Position numbers and translations under genes: made by a program. Below, piece after piece: positions 53,468 to 62,664 of a stretch of DNA of 64,000 nt (within the stretch, counting starts at the first letter, position 1; each line of letters begins with the position of its first letter). The notes under the pieces are model-generated. The model saw only the letters and a program-made list of their open reading frames with translations, was not told where the DNA came from and did no database searches. The stretch is from the NCBI RefSeq assembly GCF_026155325.1, contig NZ_JAPFPW010000005.1, positions 1 through 64,000 of the forward strand. The letters are read 5' to 3'. Source of the DNA: Desulfobotulus pelophilus. Lineage in GTDB: Bacteria; Desulfobacterota; Desulfobacteria; Desulfobacterales; ASO4-4.

Positions 53468-56400
53468 ACTCAATAAATTCTTTGTAAGCGATATCAAGGC
53501 AGGGGACAATATTCTGCGCAATGGCTTTGTGCCCGTATTCCGGGAGGATGGGGATGCGGATCATGGTGTTCTTTTTGCTGCCAACGGCACCTGTAAAACC
53601 ACCCTCTTATCCTTTATCCTCAGCGTGTTCAGCCCATCCAGACAGCGCTTTGTGCAGCACCTGCAATCCGGCGGGGACAAGAGTCTGGACCAGTATCTGA
53701 TTCCCGGCCGTCCTGCCATCGTCATGCTGGACCTTGCCATGGTACTGCAACCCACCCTCTTTGAGACAAAACCCGTGGATCATCTGGTTTTGGGCCAGCT
53801 TCTCTATCGCCACAGCAACACGCCGGACAAAGTTGATCGCACTTTTTTTCTGGCCAGATCCGCTGATTTTTTTGACACCCTGCGCAGCCAGTGGGACGGA
53901 CTTCTCGATCAGGAAAAGCCCTATCAGGCCCTGAAGGATTTCATGGCTCCGCTTATCCAGCAGACCTCCAGCCAGAAGGAATGGGAGGAAACCCTGGAAG
54001 AGCTTGGGCTTGATCCCTGGCTCATTGACCGTCAGGTGGATTTTGCCCGTACGGAAGGGGGCATCAAGGATGCCTTCCGCTTTAAATCCGAAGGGGATTT
54101 TTTAAGTTTCTTCCTTGGCTGCGTGACGGATATGGAAGCTGCCAAAGAATTGCGCGAACGCATGGATCAGGACTTAAGCAAAATGAAGGACCGCCCGAGA
54201 AAACGGGCCCAGCTTGATGCCGTACGCAGCCTAAAGGAGCGCATCGCCGACTTTGACACCATCGCCGCCCTCTGGCGCAGTGCAGGAAAGGCCATTGAAA
54301 AATGGCGGATGCAACTGGGAGAGGCCAGCCATCTTCTCCATGGTGCAGAAGCTTCTTCCCGGACAGAGCTGGAAGAACTTGAAAATGAGCAGAAACATGC
54401 CGAAGACTCTTTGCGGACCCTTCGGACCGGACTGGAAACCACCCGGAGCAATATCCTTTATCTGGAGCACTTCTGCATATCCAGTGCCGTAGAAGAAGGA
54501 GAAAAAAGCCTCCACAGAAATCATGGGGAAAGCGAGGCGCTAAAGGCTGAAAAAAACGCCCTCCTTGCTGCGGACTTCATGGCGGATATCCGTAAAAATC
54601 AGGCCGAAGCGGACACAAAGGATAAGGCTCTCGCCGAAGCAGGCAAAGAAATCAATCCCTTGCAGGAAAAATTAAAAACCCTTGCGGCCCAGTACCATCT
54701 GCGTCTGGATGCAGACCGCCACGGACTGAAAGCCGCCATGGAAAATCTGTGCCGGGAAGAGGAAGAAAGAAAGCAGCATCAAAGGGCTGTGGAAAAAAAA
54801 CAGCAGGCAGGGGAAATCCTCAGGCAAGCCCTTGAAAAGGAGCTTGAGAATCTGAACGGTCGCATCCGGGGAGCCGAAGCTGGCCGTACCTTGCTGCCCC
54901 TTGATCCTGGAGAAGAACCCTCCGCCGCCCTGGACCGGCTCCATGGGGAAAAAGCGGGCTTTGAAAACCGCATCATTATGGTTGAAAAGGAAATGAGCGC
55001 CGGAGAAGAGGCCCTGAAGGCCCAGGATCGCAACTGGCGTCGTTTGCTGGAAGAGTGTTCAAAAGCACAGGGAAAACGCAGCGAATCCCTCAAAGCCATG
55101 GAAGAAGAAGCGGATTTACGGCGGCATCTTCTGGAAGATCCCCATCTTGTGCGCATTGCCGGAACCCGTGATATGGAAATCAGCTCGGCAGAGCTCCTTT
55201 CCCGGCTGGATGACACCCTGGTGCGCAGCGAGGAACGTCTCAGGAAAAAGGAAAGGCAGACCCTTCAGCTGGAAGAAAAGCTGGAAGCTCTGGATCAGGG
55301 AGGCGGCCTTGCCGCCGATGACCTTACCCGCCGCCTTCTTTCCTATTATCATAAAAAAGGCCATGAAAAGGGTATTGCCCCCGGAGAACTCAAGTCCTAT
55401 CCCGAATACCTTGCGGATCTCTACCCTGCGCCGGAAATCCTGGCCCGGTACATCGAAGGGGATCCGGCGCGGTTCACGGGCATGATGGCGGCCAGTCAGG
55501 ATGTCATTGAAAGCATCCTTGAGATGCCACCACCTCCCTGGCTGCACCGGCCCGTGGTGATTTCCACCCCCTGTGCTCCGGAGGCGGTCAGCACTGTGGA
55601 GCAGACCCTGATCCGCCCCCTGACGCCCGAGGTCTATTCCAGACAGCACATGGAAAAGGTGAGGGAAGAATACCAAAAAACGCTGGAAAAGGTGGCAGAG
55701 GAAAGGGAAGAAGCCCGGAGCCTCCTTAAAGCCATGGAAGGCGTAAGCCGCAATCTCCATGCCTATCAGGAGCGTTTTCCCGATGCCGGAGCTGTGGCCG
55801 CCCTCCGTGAACGGGCAGATGCGGGGGAGAAAAAACTTTCTGAAATCAAAGCTGCCATTGCTGAGGCTGAAGCGGGCATGGAAGCCCTCAGCCGCTCAAA
55901 AACAGATCTGGAATCCCGCTACCGCCATCTGAAAGACCAACTCGCAGACCTTTCTCGGATGCTCCAGCAGGTGAACACCTGGGTTTCATCCTTTGCGGAT
56001 CTGGCCGCATGGGAGGAGGAAAGGGAAAAAAAGACCCTTGAAAAAGGAGCCGTGGAAAAGGCCATCCGGGCGGATGGAAAGACCCTTACGGAACTCAAGG
56101 AAAAAGAACTCCGGATTTTTAAGGATATCCACATATGCAAATCCGATCTCAAAGGGCTGGACGAAAAGGCCTCTGAAATCATGCGGCCTGAGGATACGGA
56201 ACTGAAGACCGAAGAGCAGGAAGAAGCCCTGTCCATGGATCTTCAGACCCTGCTCCATCTTCATAGGGCCGCAAGGGAAACCCTGAGACAGATGAGCCAT
56301 ACGCTCGGTATAGACCATCTTGGCAGAGAGCTTGAAGATCTTCAGGCACGCATTGCAAGGCTTCAGTCCGAATTCGAGGCCTTTGGCCGCAGCCACAGCT

Positions 56401-57881
56401 TTGATGGAAAAAGTGCGGAAAACTGGGCCACGCGGGGCTTCAGGGATAGAAAGGCGTACCTTGAAAGCCTTTCCGGGAAACTGGAAGGGCTGAAGGAAAG
56501 CCGCATCCGCATGGAAACGGAACTGGAACACAAAAAAAAGGATCAAATCCGCAGCGAGGCCCTTCTTTCGGAACAAAAAGCCAAAGGTTTTCCCCAGGAT
56601 CTTAGGGAAGAAAACCTGAAGGATCAGGACACAGATGCGCTGCTGCATCGTCTGGAAAGCGAAAAAAGAAGGCAGCAGACCGACTGCGAAACCCTTTTTT
56701 CCCGCTCTGAGCGCCTCAAAGAGAAGCTCAGCTTCCTTGAAAAATGGCGTCAGGAACTTCGCATTGCCATGGCGGAAAACCAGACCTTTGAACCCCTCTG
56801 GGATCAGGATTCTCCCCGTCATCCATGGCCGGACCTGCTGGAGCCGGGCAGAGACAGGATGGCTTCCATCCGGCAACTGCTGGAAGAAATAAGGGAAATG
56901 GCCGCAGCCGAAAGAAAGGAGCGGGAAACCGGAGAAAACGCCCGCAGACGGATGCGCAGTGCCTTTGACCGTCTCCAGACCCACCTTCAGGATGATGCCT
57001 GCCGCCATGACCTCCCCGCTGTGGTGGATGCCCTGAGAAGCCACGATGCCGAATCCTTAGGGCTTCAGGCCGAAGACCTGATCCGGCGCTGCGAAGATAT
57101 CGCCCGTAACATTGAAATGGATCTGAAAATTACCCAGCGCTTCATGGACAGTCTTGTGGACAGGCTGCTGCAGCACAGCCGGGATTATCACCAGAAACTG
57201 CAATCCGCCGCAAGGGAGCTTCTTCCGGAGACCGTTTTCATTTACGGCGGAAAACCCATTCTTCGCACAGGTGTCCGACTGGATTTTGCCCGCTACCAGG
57301 ATGCCTTCCGCCAGTCTGTGGAAAACTGGCTTTATCAGCTCATGCAGCAGAACCGCCTGCCGGAAGTCAATCCAAAGGCAGGCAACGGCCTTGGCTCTGA
57401 GCTGCTTTATCAGCTTCTGGGGGCCGCATCGGGCCGGGAGAATTTCGGTATCCGCATGCTGAAATGCGATGACTCCGGCAGCACCTACGAGCCCGTGGGA
57501 AAGGATCTCGGTTCCGGAGGCGAAGCCCTCACCATTGCGGTCATGCTCTACACCCTGCTCATCTCCATGCGAAAAAAGCGCAACAGTGCTTCCGAAGGCA
57601 GAATTCCCGCATTCCTCATTCTGGACAATCCCTTAGGCGTCTGCAACCGCTCGGACTTTGTGGATGCCCAGCTCAAGGTGGCGGGAAACATGGGCCTTCA
57701 GTGCGTCTATTTCACCGGCATCCATGACCGGGAATCCTTAGAACTTTTTGAACTGCGCACAGCCATCCGCAAAGGGGATAAAAAACTTGAAATCGACGGT
57801 ATTTCCTATAACTGCCTTGAAGTCACGGAGCTGAATGTGGAAAAAACAAAGAGGCAGGTGAACCACCATCAAGCCCCCTGA
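53460..57881 (+). CDS. jetC: Wadjet-like JetC, SMC/MukB-type ATPase with long coiled coil
   Basis: A 1473-residue SMC-like protein starting MFRLNKFFV at ATG 53460. Head halves flank ~1200 residues of charged heptad coiled coil. The Walker A is AANGTCKTT (residues 40-48): the lysine is kept, but the usual Gly before it is Cys and the first Gly is Ala. The ABC signature is SGGEALTIA (~1353) and the Walker B is FLILDNPLG (~1383), with Asn where the catalytic Glu normally follows Asp. Type I JetC is nearer 1100 residues, so this is a long, divergent member. Predicted to load on and extrude DNA with JetA/JetB. Confidence 0.78.
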   Translation: MFRLNKFFVSDIKAGDNILRNGFVPVFREDGDADHGVLFAANGTCKTTLLSFILSVFSPSRQRFVQHLQSGGDKSLDQYLIPGRPAIVMLDLAMVLQPTLFETKPVDHLVLGQLLYRHSNTPDKVDRTFFLARSADFFDTLRSQWDGLLDQEKPYQALKDFMAPLIQQTSSQKEWEETLEELGLDPWLIDRQVDFARTEGGIKDAFRFKSEGDFLSFFLGCVTDMEAAKELRERMDQDLSKMKDRPRKRAQLDAVRSLKERIADFDTIAALWRSAGKAIEKWRMQLGEASHLLHGAEASSRTELEELENEQKHAEDSLRTLRTGLETTRSNILYLEHFCISSAVEEGEKSLHRNHGESEALKAEKNALLAADFMADIRKNQAEADTKDKALAEAGKEINPLQEKLKTLAAQYHLRLDADRHGLKAAMENLCREEEERKQHQRAVEKKQQAGEILRQALEKELENLNGRIRGAEAGRTLLPLDPGEEPSAALDRLHGEKAGFENRIIMVEKEMSAGEEALKAQDRNWRRLLEECSKAQGKRSESLKAMEEEADLRRHLLEDPHLVRIAGTRDMEISSAELLSRLDDTLVRSEERLRKKERQTLQLEEKLEALDQGGGLAADDLTRRLLSYYHKKGHEKGIAPGELKSYPEYLADLYPAPEILARYIEGDPARFTGMMAASQDVIESILEMPPPPWLHRPVVISTPCAPEAVSTVEQTLIRPLTPEVYSRQHMEKVREEYQKTLEKVAEEREEARSLLKAMEGVSRNLHAYQERFPDAGAVAALRERADAGEKKLSEIKAAIAEAEAGMEALSRSKTDLESRYRHLKDQLADLSRMLQQVNTWVSSFADLAAWEEEREKKTLEKGAVEKAIRADGKTLTELKEKELRIFKDIHICKSDLKGLDEKASEIMRPEDTELKTEEQEEALSMDLQTLLHLHRAARETLRQMSHTLGIDHLGRELEDLQARIARLQSEFEAFGRSHSFDGKSAENWATRGFRDRKAYLESLSGKLEGLKESRIRMETELEHKKKDQIRSEALLSEQKAKGFPQDLREENLKDQDTDALLHRLESEKRRQQTDCETLFSRSERLKEKLSFLEKWRQELRIAMAENQTFEPLWDQDSPRHPWPDLLEPGRDRMASIRQLLEEIREMAAAERKERETGENARRRMRSAFDRLQTHLQDDACRHDLPAVVDALRSHDAESLGLQAEDLIRRCEDIARNIEMDLKITQRFMDSLVDRLLQHSRDYHQKLQSAARELLPETVFIYGGKPILRTGVRLDFARYQDAFRQSVENWLYQLMQQNRLPEVNPKAGNGLGSELLYQLLGAASGRENFGIRMLKCDDSGSTYEPVGKDLGSGGEALTIAVMLYTLLISMRKKRNSASEGRIPAFLILDNPLGVCNRSDFVDAQLKVAGNMGLQCVYFTGIHDRESLELFELRTAIRKGDKKLEIDGISYNCLEVTELNVEKTKRQVNHHQAP

Positions 57882-58097
57882 AAAAATAAAAGCCGTACTG
57901 GCTGCAGGAGACAAGGGGCTGGATCTGCTGATATACTCTGGGTGGTCATTCTTGATACATGGGGCAGTCTTGAAACGATATGAAAAAGTTCTTGACCCGT
58001 GTGTTTGAAATTTTCGAATGTTTCACGGTTGACCGCTTGGAGTAAAATAAAGATATACTGGAAAAACTGCTTTTCCTCACCACAAAAGGTGCAAGCC

Positions 58098-59849
58098 ATG
58101 AAAAAAAGAATCCTCTACGGCGAAGCCAATTATCCAGCCATTGTTCGTGAAAACGGCTACTTTGTGGACAAGACTGCCTACATCGAAAAACTGGAATTCG
58201 TTAAAAATCCCGTCTTTCTGCGTCCAAGGCGTTTTGGAAAATCCCTTCTCTGCACCATGCTGGAGTCCTACTATTCGGTTTTATACAAAGAAAACTTTGA
58301 AGAGCTTTTCGGCCACACATGGATTGGCAAAAACCCAACGCCCCTGCACAATACTTTGCTTGTGCTGCATCTGGATTTTTCCACCATTGAGACCGGTGAG
58401 CTGGAATTAATGGAAAAAAGTTTTGATCACACAGTGAACCTTGCCCTTCAATCCCTGGTGAACAGAAACATCTGTTTTTTAGAGGATAAGCCGCTGCTGA
58501 ATCCGGAAAACAGCTCCGTATCCAATCTCAAGGCCGTTATCAATAAGATCCAGGACAACAAGCTACCGCCCCTCTATGTCATCATCGATGAGTACGACAA
58601 TTTTGCCAACCAGCTCATCACAGGCCATAAAGACCTTCTTTATAAGCAGCTCATGGCCGATGACGGTTTTTTAAAAACCTTTTTCAAGCTTTTAAAAGAG
58701 GGCCGAAAAACCGGAACCATCCACAATGTTTTCATCACAGGCGTTCTGCCCGTCACCATGGATGAACTGGCTTCGGGCTTCAACATTGCCACCTTCATCA
58801 CCCTGAACCCCAATTTTGAAAACATGATCGGCTTCACCCAGTCCGAAGTGAATTTACTTCTCGATGACATTTACAGAGATTATGAAATCCGCCCGGATAC
58901 CCGCAATGAAGTACAGGATGTCATTAAAAATCAGTATAATGGCTATCATTTTATCGATCCTGAAGGCGAGGCCGTCTATAACTCCACCATTCTTCAATAT
59001 TTTCTGAGCTGGTTCTGTGAATTTAAAACCATGCCCAAACACTTAACGGACATGAACCTCAAAACCGATATCCTGTGGATCAAAAGAATCACCGGCTCCA
59101 ACCCTGAGCTTACCCAGGATTTTGTCACCCAGCTGACAACCCAGAACAGCATTGACTATGACGACACCCTGCTCACCCAGAAATTCAACATGTCCCGTTT
59201 TTTTGAAAAGAGCTTTTTTCCCATCTCCTTTTTTTATCTGGGGATGCTTACCCGAAAAAATGACTTTGCCCTAACTCTCCCCAACCTCAACATGAGAAGA
59301 ATCTTTGTGGAATACTTCAATGAACTCCACCACATTGACGTTTCCACCCGCTACGGGAACATGATGCAGCATTTTGTCAGAACCCTTGACCTGAAATCTC
59401 TGTTTGCTGGCTACTGGCAGGAATACGTTTCCCAACTTCCCGAAGCGGTCTTTTCCCAGGTAAACGAGAACTTCTATCGCACCACCTTCTATGAACTCTG
59501 TTCCCGCTATCTTTCCCGCTGGTTCACCTGGAATGTGGAAAGGTCCTACCCCAAGGGCAGAACAGATCTGGAGTTTGTGGGCAAATTCAATGAATGCTTT
59601 GCGGGCATCCGTATGGTCATCGAGTTCAAATACTTTTCCAATGCCGCCTTTAAAAAATTCAATACCAGCATTGAAAACTTCACCCTGATTCCTGAAGATA
59701 CGGAGCAGATGGCAGGCTATGTGGAAGGGCTTAAAAAGGAATACCCGGAAGCAAAGATCAGCCAGCATGTGATTTACTGTTTTGGCAATGGGGGATTCAG
59801 GGTATTTGATACGGACCCCCTTCCGGCATCAAATGAACCGGTAAGCTGA
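58098..59849 (+). CDS. AAA-ATPase-like protein with C-terminal PD-(D/E)XK nuclease domain
   Basis: A 583-residue protein of the AAA-ATPase_like + DUF1703 family, common in horizontally moved regions. N-terminal NGYFVDKTAYIEKL, then P-loop RPRRFGKSL (~45), Walker B-like VIIDEYDNF, VFITGVLPVT sensor region; the C-terminal nuclease-like part holds RTDLEFVG and MVIEFKYFS (D...ExK). Start at ATG 58098; an upstream frame extension from 57999 is not supported. Its presence between jetC and jetD suggests insertion; a role in the defence locus is only inferred. Confidence 0.85.
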   Translation: MKKRILYGEANYPAIVRENGYFVDKTAYIEKLEFVKNPVFLRPRRFGKSLLCTMLESYYSVLYKENFEELFGHTWIGKNPTPLHNTLLVLHLDFSTIETGELELMEKSFDHTVNLALQSLVNRNICFLEDKPLLNPENSSVSNLKAVINKIQDNKLPPLYVIIDEYDNFANQLITGHKDLLYKQLMADDGFLKTFFKLLKEGRKTGTIHNVFITGVLPVTMDELASGFNIATFITLNPNFENMIGFTQSEVNLLLDDIYRDYEIRPDTRNEVQDVIKNQYNGYHFIDPEGEAVYNSTILQYFLSWFCEFKTMPKHLTDMNLKTDILWIKRITGSNPELTQDFVTQLTTQNSIDYDDTLLTQKFNMSRFFEKSFFPISFFYLGMLTRKNDFALTLPNLNMRRIFVEYFNELHHIDVSTRYGNMMQHFVRTLDLKSLFAGYWQEYVSQLPEAVFSQVNENFYRTTFYELCSRYLSRWFTWNVERSYPKGRTDLEFVGKFNECFAGIRMVIEFKYFSNAAFKKFNTSIENFTLIPEDTEQMAGYVEGLKKEYPEAKISQHVIYCFGNGGFRVFDTDPLPASNEPVS

Positions 59850-60036
59850 GCCCTTCCTGGACATGACGGATAAGCGGCTCTCAGGCCAAACAGGTTTCTC
59901 TGTGCATACCCGGATAAAAGCAGGCTTTCAAGTTTACAAAGCCCACATGCCATGTTACATTTCTTAAAGTATTATCCCATAAACAACTATTATAAAATGA
60001 CATACATATTACATACACACTATCAGAAAGCAGAAC

Positions 60037-61161
60037 ATGAAGGAGTGCATGACATATAAATCCGGAAAATTCATTTTCCAGGAAAAATATGACTCTCAAA
60101 TAATAAGGGAGCTGTTTATCAGGGCAATGGTTCTGAATGAAACCATTGCAGAGCTGCCCGTTTTCTCCGGTCTGGCATCACGACTGGAACCAGAGATCAT
60201 GTACAGCTCCATTGCCGGGACCGCCGCCATCGAAGGCAACCCCATATCAGAAGCAGATGTCAGAAAAATATCAGAAGGCCATGATCTTATTGATTATTCT
60301 GCCAAAGATCAGCAGGAGATCAAAAATCTTATTGAGGCCTATGATTATCTCTCTGAGAAAAAAATCATCTCTCAGCCTTTTCTGATCAGCGAACAGCTCA
60401 TCCGGAATCTGCATAAAATCATTACCACTAATGTGCCCCATGAATACAACATACCTGGCAATTACCGAAACGGAAGGGTGGAAGTCGGTGACAAAGCCCA
60501 TGGCGGCGTATACAGGCCTCCCAAATGCCTGGATGACGTCAGCCTGCTGATGGCTGCCTTCACAGAATGGATGAACAGCCATGAAATACTGGAATTGCCC
60601 CCCCTCATAAGGGCACCCCTTGCACACTATTATTTATGTGCCATCCATCCCTTCTGGGACGGAAACGGAAGAACAGCCCGACTGCTGGAAGCCCTTATCT
60701 TGCAAACTGGCAAGCTGCAATACATACCCGGAGAATTATCAAACTATTATTACAGAAATATAGACAATTATTATAGTGCTTTTTCAAAAACAAACAAACT
60801 CGGAAACGATGCCACTCCTTTTTTAGAATTTTTTCTGGATGCTGCCATATTTTCCATGGAAAAAATTAAAAAAATAATAATTTCTTCCATAAAAATCTTT
60901 GCATTAAAAGATCATTACACAGACCAGAACCAGAAAAAAGAGATAAACAAAAGGCATTTTGAGCTGCTGACTCTTCTTCTCGATTATCCACCTGATTTTG
61001 TCTTTTGTATAAAAGATCTCATATCAAAAATGCCCTTCAGGCTTCTCTACAGCAGTATCAGCAGCCAGACAGCCCGAAGAGACCTCGCCAAATTATCAGA
61101 AATGGGGCTTCTCCTGAATAATAACGGTGAATACTCACTGAATTTTCGCTTTTCCGGGTAA
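60037..61161 (+). CDS. Fic-family AMP-transferase
   Basis: A 374-residue Fic protein: the active motif HPFWDGNGRTAR (H204) is intact. An N-terminal inhibitory helix motif TAAIEGN (E66) makes it a class II, self-inhibited Fic. An N-terminal Fic_N-like segment and a C-terminal winged-helix (~300-370, SSQTARRDLAKLSEMGLL) complete the common DUF4172-less architecture. Transfers AMP to target hydroxyls. AT-richer than its neighbours, with different codon use, suggesting recent arrival. Confidence 0.9.
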   Translation: MKECMTYKSGKFIFQEKYDSQIIRELFIRAMVLNETIAELPVFSGLASRLEPEIMYSSIAGTAAIEGNPISEADVRKISEGHDLIDYSAKDQQEIKNLIEAYDYLSEKKIISQPFLISEQLIRNLHKIITTNVPHEYNIPGNYRNGRVEVGDKAHGGVYRPPKCLDDVSLLMAAFTEWMNSHEILELPPLIRAPLAHYYLCAIHPFWDGNGRTARLLEALILQTGKLQYIPGELSNYYYRNIDNYYSAFSKTNKLGNDATPFLEFFLDAAIFSMEKIKKIIISSIKIFALKDHYTDQNQKKEINKRHFELLTLLLDYPPDFVFCIKDLISKMPFRLLYSSISSQTARRDLAKLSEMGLLLNNNGEYSLNFRFSG

Positions 61162-61277
61162 AATACCCAAAGGTCTTTTTTGGATTATTCTGCCAGCAGA
61201 AAAACACTTTTTTTCACCCCACCAATAGATTTCGATTGATTGTCAATTGAATTTGGCAAAGAAGCCGTAAAAAAATT

Positions 61278-61353
61278 TCCCACGGTATTTCCTATAACTG
61301 CCTCGAAATCACGGAGCTGAATGTGGAAAAAACAAAAAGACAGATAAACCATG
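61278..61353 (+). pseudogene. Remnant copy of the jetC 3' end
   Basis: Encodes GISYNCLEITELNVEKTKRQINHG followed by TGA (given here as GISYNCLE-ITELNVEK-TKRQINHG). The jetC end at ~57799-57867 encodes the same with Val for both Ile and HH for HG. The six or so base differences are silent or conservative, so it derives from a related jetC under selection and not from recent copying. The TGA overlaps the ATG of the next gene. Upstream homology fades at 61268-61280. Confidence 0.8.
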
Positions 61354-62064
61354 GGTGATATCATCTGTTCATGGAAGGTCTGTCTGCCTGGAGGTAAGTC
61401 CCTTGTCTGGCCCGATGGCTGCCGGGATCTGATTGCCATTCTTCCGAAAAATCAGGCTCCAGAGCTTATCTGCAGCGGGCTGGATGCCTCTCCGAGAATT
61501 GTGACCTGCCCGGAGGAAACCCGTTTTGTGGGCATCCGGCTTGCGCCGGGCCTGACCTTCCCATGGGAAAAGGATGACCCCGGCTCAACGTGCAGGGATC
61601 TGTCCATCTCCCCATACCTGCCATCCTGGAAGGGTTTCTGTTTTGCAGCAGATCATGATGAAATTCAGAATGCACTTTTAGAGGTGGTATCGCTGGCAAA
61701 CCCTGCCCCCCATTGGATTGCAGACTACCTGGCTGAAGTGAGGGCAGGGGGAAAGAAAAGGGCCACGGCACGTAGTCAGCGAAGCATCAGGAGACAGCTG
61801 GTTCGGTTCACGGGAGCATCATCCAGCTACTGGAAGGGGCTGGCCCGGGTACGGAAGGCAGGATCTGCCATCGCCACCTCGGCCATCTCCCTGGCCGATA
61901 TTGCCGCAGACCACGGTTTTTCAGATCAGGCCCATCTGAACAGGGAGATCAGACGCTGGTTCGGCTGCACCCCCAACATGCTTCGTGTGAACAGGGAGCT
62001 GTCCGCAACCCGGCTGACAGCTCCCGATGCATTCCCCAATCCTCAGCCAAGAATATACTGCTGA
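61351..62064 (+). CDS. AraC-family regulator with DUF6597-like sensor domain
   Basis: A 237-residue protein. N-terminal sensor part: SLVWPDGCRDLIAIL and FVGIRLAPGLTFPW are typical of the short DUF6597-type domain. C-terminal AraC HTH: RSQRSIRRQLVRFTG, then SLADIAADHGFSDQAHLNREIRRWFGCTPN (shown in part). The usual ~20 residues before the DUF6597 core are missing, and the start lies inside a jetC-tail remnant, so its N-terminus may have been cut by the rearrangement. Probably regulates the adjacent divergent VOC gene, overlapping it at the 3' end. Confidence 0.8.
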   Translation: MGDIICSWKVCLPGGKSLVWPDGCRDLIAILPKNQAPELICSGLDASPRIVTCPEETRFVGIRLAPGLTFPWEKDDPGSTCRDLSISPYLPSWKGFCFAADHDEIQNALLEVVSLANPAPHWIADYLAEVRAGGKKRATARSQRSIRRQLVRFTGASSSYWKGLARVRKAGSAIATSAISLADIAADHGFSDQAHLNREIRRWFGCTPNMLRVNRELSATRLTAPDAFPNPQPRIYC

Positions 62065-62444
62065 AACTCCGCTGCCGGAGGGATGGGATGGTAGCAGTAA
62101 ACAAGGGCACCGGAGGGATCCAGAAGCCCGAAGCCCCTGTCTCCCCATGGATGATCTTCCAGAGGCATGATGACAGACAGACCCGCCTGATCATGCAGCC
62201 TCTCGTACATGGCATCGGCATCCGTCACAAGGACATTCAGAAAGATACCTCCGGTAAAAGGAACCATGCCTTCCTGGGGCTTCATAAGGCAGATTTCCGG
62301 CCCGGACGGGGAAGCTCCAAGGCGAAGCACCACGTACCAGCCGCAGTCGAAGGCCGGGCGGGCATCAAAGTGTGAGATATAAAATCCCTTTGTTTCTTCA
62401 AGATTTTGCGTGACAATGGTTGTGCTGACGGATTGAATTTCCAT
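62043..62444 (-). CDS. VOC-family (glyoxalase/bleomycin-resistance-like) protein
   Basis: A 133-residue VOC protein: two beta-alpha-beta-beta-beta units, e.g. VTQNLEETKGFYISHFDARPAF and NVLVTDADAMYERLHDQAGL (shown in part), with RGFGLLDPSGALVYCY at the end. The family covers dioxygenases, glyoxalases and antibiotic-binding proteins; function cannot be told. Start at ATG 62444 with GGAGG just upstream. AraC-VOC pairs are common and suggest stress or xenobiotic handling. Confidence 0.85.
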   Translation of the reverse strand: MEIQSVSTTIVTQNLEETKGFYISHFDARPAFDCGWYVVLRLGASPSGPEICLMKPQEGMVPFTGGIFLNVLVTDADAMYERLHDQAGLSVIMPLEDHPWGDRGFGLLDPSGALVYCYHPIPPAAEFQQYILG

Positions 62445-62664
62445 GTCTTCCTCCAAGGGTTCCTGTTTTCCTCAATACAAAACGCTGATGGGCAGAATAG
62501 CTCAATATATGTGGCAGAATCTTGAATTTTTTGGCCAAAAAACCAGCTGTTCTGACAGGAATGCCCCTATACCTTCATGGCAATGGCAGGCTTTCAGCCA
62601 AAAAAAAGCTTTTTTAGTTTCTGACCGACAAAGAACTCTAATAACCCGGCAAAGGATATTCTCC

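Noticed and set aside
62443-62664. N-terminal extension of jetD by 74 codons
   Set aside because: The sequence lacks protein-like character, has no ribosome site at its start, and would overlap the VOC gene's upstream region; the ATG at 62665 has AAGGA.
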